A program made the translations under genes and the position numbers. A stretch of 6,621 nt of DNA from Chloroflexia bacterium. Its GTDB lineage: Bacteria; Chloroflexota; Chloroflexia; Thermomicrobiales; JALYUS01. Positions 5,588 through 6,621 of the stretch are shown here, one piece after another; the stretch's first letter is position 1; each line of letters opens with the position of its first letter. The notes under the pieces are model-generated. The model saw nothing but the letters and a program-made list of their open reading frames with translations, was not told where the DNA came from and did not search any database. The stretch spans positions 1-6,621 of the forward strand of contig JAICJW010000259.1 of assembly GCA_025928215.1 (NCBI GenBank). The letters are read 5' to 3'.

Positions 5588-5592
5588 CGGAT

Positions 5593-6543
5593 ATGGCGTC
5601 GAAGCAGGAAATCACCGATACGATCCGGCAGGGGAATCAGCGCGTGACGCAGACTTTCGGCGGCCTGACCGACGAGCAATTGAACACGCGCGTTCATTTC
5701 GATCCGATCGGCTGGACGGCGAAGCAACTACTCGCGCATCTCGCGGGCCGCGCGTCCGGCCACGCGCGGATGGTCAGCATGGCGGAGAGCGGTGCCGGCT
5801 TCCCACCCGATTTCGATTTGAACGCGCATAACCAGGCAATTGTTGACGAACGGGCCGACAAGAGCCGTGATGCCCTGCTCGCCGAATTCCTCGCCGTCCA
5901 TGAGGCGCTGATCGAGCGCGTCAACGGGATGTCCGACGAGCAACTGAGCAAGACGCTGCAATGGTCTACCGGAGTGATTCCCCTCAGCGACGTGCTGCGC
6001 GGGTCAGGTGGTCAGCATTCGATCAATCATGCCGCCGAAGCGGAGCGGGCGCTTGGTTTGCTGGATCGGAACGGGCTGCATGCGCCTTTCGCCGCGCTCC
6101 ATCACGTCGCCTTAGTGACGAAAGACATGAAGAAGACGGTCGCCTTCTATCGCGATGTGCTCGGTAGTGAGGTCGCGATGGGCCACCGGCTGGATCGCCC
6201 CGGCAACGAGCGGCACTACTTCATCACCGTCGCGCCGAACACCGTCTTTGCCTTCTTCGAGTTCCCGGATGCCGAGCTGTCCACCCATAAGGACGCGACG
6301 CTGCCGAGCACCGGCCGCGCGCTCGATCACATCTCCTTCTTCGCGGGGAGCAATAGTCAGTTTGATACCTGGTATCAGCGGCTGACCGAGGCGAAGGCGC
6401 CGCATCTCAGCCCGCTACGCGATATGGGCATCGTGCGCGCCTTCTTCTTCGACGACCCGAACGGCATCACCCTCGAAGTGATGGCCGGTATGGGCGAGGG
6501 CATGCACTTCCCCTCTCTCGGCGACCCGGACCCGGCGTACTGA
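5593..6543 (+). CDS. Fusion protein: DinB-like four-helix domain plus VOC (glyoxalase-fold) domain, 316 aa
   Basis: Two domains are visible. Residues about 3-158 look like a DinB/maleylpyruvate-isomerase-type four-helix domain: a first helix and 'LTDEQLNT', then 'GWTAKQLLAHLAG' with H49, and later 'GGQHSINHAAEAERAL' with H142-x3-H146. H49, H142 and H146 match the metal-binding His triad of DinB-like proteins, many of which act on thiol or electrophile substrates (mycothiol/bacillithiol transferases). Residues about 168-299 are a VOC domain with two beta-alpha-beta-beta-beta modules: 'LHHVALVTKDMKKTVAFYRDVLG' starts the first (H171) and 'ALDHISFFAG' the second (H246). The last strand has 'DDPNGITLEVM' with E295, giving a plausible H171/H246/E295 metal site; E223 could be a fourth ligand. 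No signal peptide, so cytoplasmic. The order suggests an enzyme of electrophile, aromatic or thiol-adduct metabolism; the substrate is unknown. It is transcribed divergently from the importer operon and stands alone in the window. Confidence 0.85.
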   Translation: MASKQEITDTIRQGNQRVTQTFGGLTDEQLNTRVHFDPIGWTAKQLLAHLAGRASGHARMVSMAESGAGFPPDFDLNAHNQAIVDERADKSRDALLAEFLAVHEALIERVNGMSDEQLSKTLQWSTGVIPLSDVLRGSGGQHSINHAAEAERALGLLDRNGLHAPFAALHHVALVTKDMKKTVAFYRDVLGSEVAMGHRLDRPGNERHYFITVAPNTVFAFFEFPDAELSTHKDATLPSTGRALDHISFFAGSNSQFDTWYQRLTEAKAPHLSPLRDMGIVRAFFFDDPNGITLEVMAGMGEGMHFPSLGDPDPAY

Positions 6544-6621
6544 AACCGAGCGAAACCGGAGACGAACCGCGGGGTCGCACAGTACCCCCCCCGTATATGC
6601 GTGGGCCCGGGTAATTAGGGC
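6544..6621. other. Non-coding tail at window end
   Basis: I see no gene, terminator or RNA in this stretch. It contains a loose GAAACCG-type repetition (6542-6568) directly after the stop codon and a run of eight C at 6585-6592. The run could be unreliable in sequencing. Confidence 0.5.

Noticed and set aside
5572..5592. Upstream GTG start for the DinB-VOC protein
   Set aside because: It would place the strong AGGGAGG inside the coding region; the ATG at 5593 has ideal spacing to it.
5961..6405. Small open frames on both strands within the VOC domain region
   Set aside because: They are shadows of the well-supported VOC domain, with no ribosome binding sites or recognisable motifs.

Overview
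The window is a GC-rich bacterial chromosome fragment with dense gene packing, GC-rich third codon positions and GTG as well as ATG starts. A Chloroflexota source (Thermomicrobia/Sphaerobacter-like) is my best guess. It rests on the combination of a BNR/VPS10-type protein C-terminus, a Tat-plus-lipobox sugar-binding protein with a very long Ser/Thr/Ala linker, a VapC-type toxin pair, and short tandem and inverted repeats built from simple heptamer/octamer-like units. No rRNA, tRNA or marker gene is present, so the assignment stays tentative.

Layout. 1-558 (+) is the 3' end of a large BNR/sortilin-like repeat protein whose start lies outside the window. A 107-bp imperfect inverted repeat of the 'CCGCAGAGACGCAGAG' type follows (580-686). 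Next come a 143-aa protein of unknown function (701-1132, +) and a toxin-antitoxin pair: a small antitoxin (1199-1402) and a PIN-domain VapC-like toxin (1399-1857) that share an ATGA overlap. Only 13 bp later, convergently, lies the end of a three-gene minus-strand operon for a CUT1-type carbohydrate ABC importer. In transcription order this is the substrate-binding lipoprotein (5355-3739), a MalF-type permease (3660-2719) and a MalG-type permease (2722-1871). The binding protein resembles the trehalose/maltose (ThuE) group. No ATPase gene is present, so the importer probably uses a shared MsmK/UgpC-type ATPase encoded elsewhere. An inverted repeat sits between the binding-protein and first permease genes, where the E. 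coli malE-malF REP element also lies.

A 237-bp AT-richer region (5356-5592) separates the importer operon from a divergent plus-strand gene (5593-6543). That gene encodes a two-domain protein: an N-terminal DinB-like four-helix domain with an apparent His triad, fused to a C-terminal VOC (glyoxalase/dioxygenase fold) domain. The divergent region carries a perfect TATAAT on the plus strand, two potential stem-loops before the plus-strand ribosome binding site, and a small palindrome near the minus-strand start. The last 78 bp are non-coding and include a run of eight C.

The genes appear to form three independent modules: a toxin-antitoxin pair, a sugar importer, and a possible metal-dependent thiol/VOC enzyme. 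The points most worth checking are the DinB-VOC fusion with its structured leader, the intercistronic hairpin in the importer operon, and the unclassified antitoxin. I see no clear evidence of a wholly new multi-gene system.
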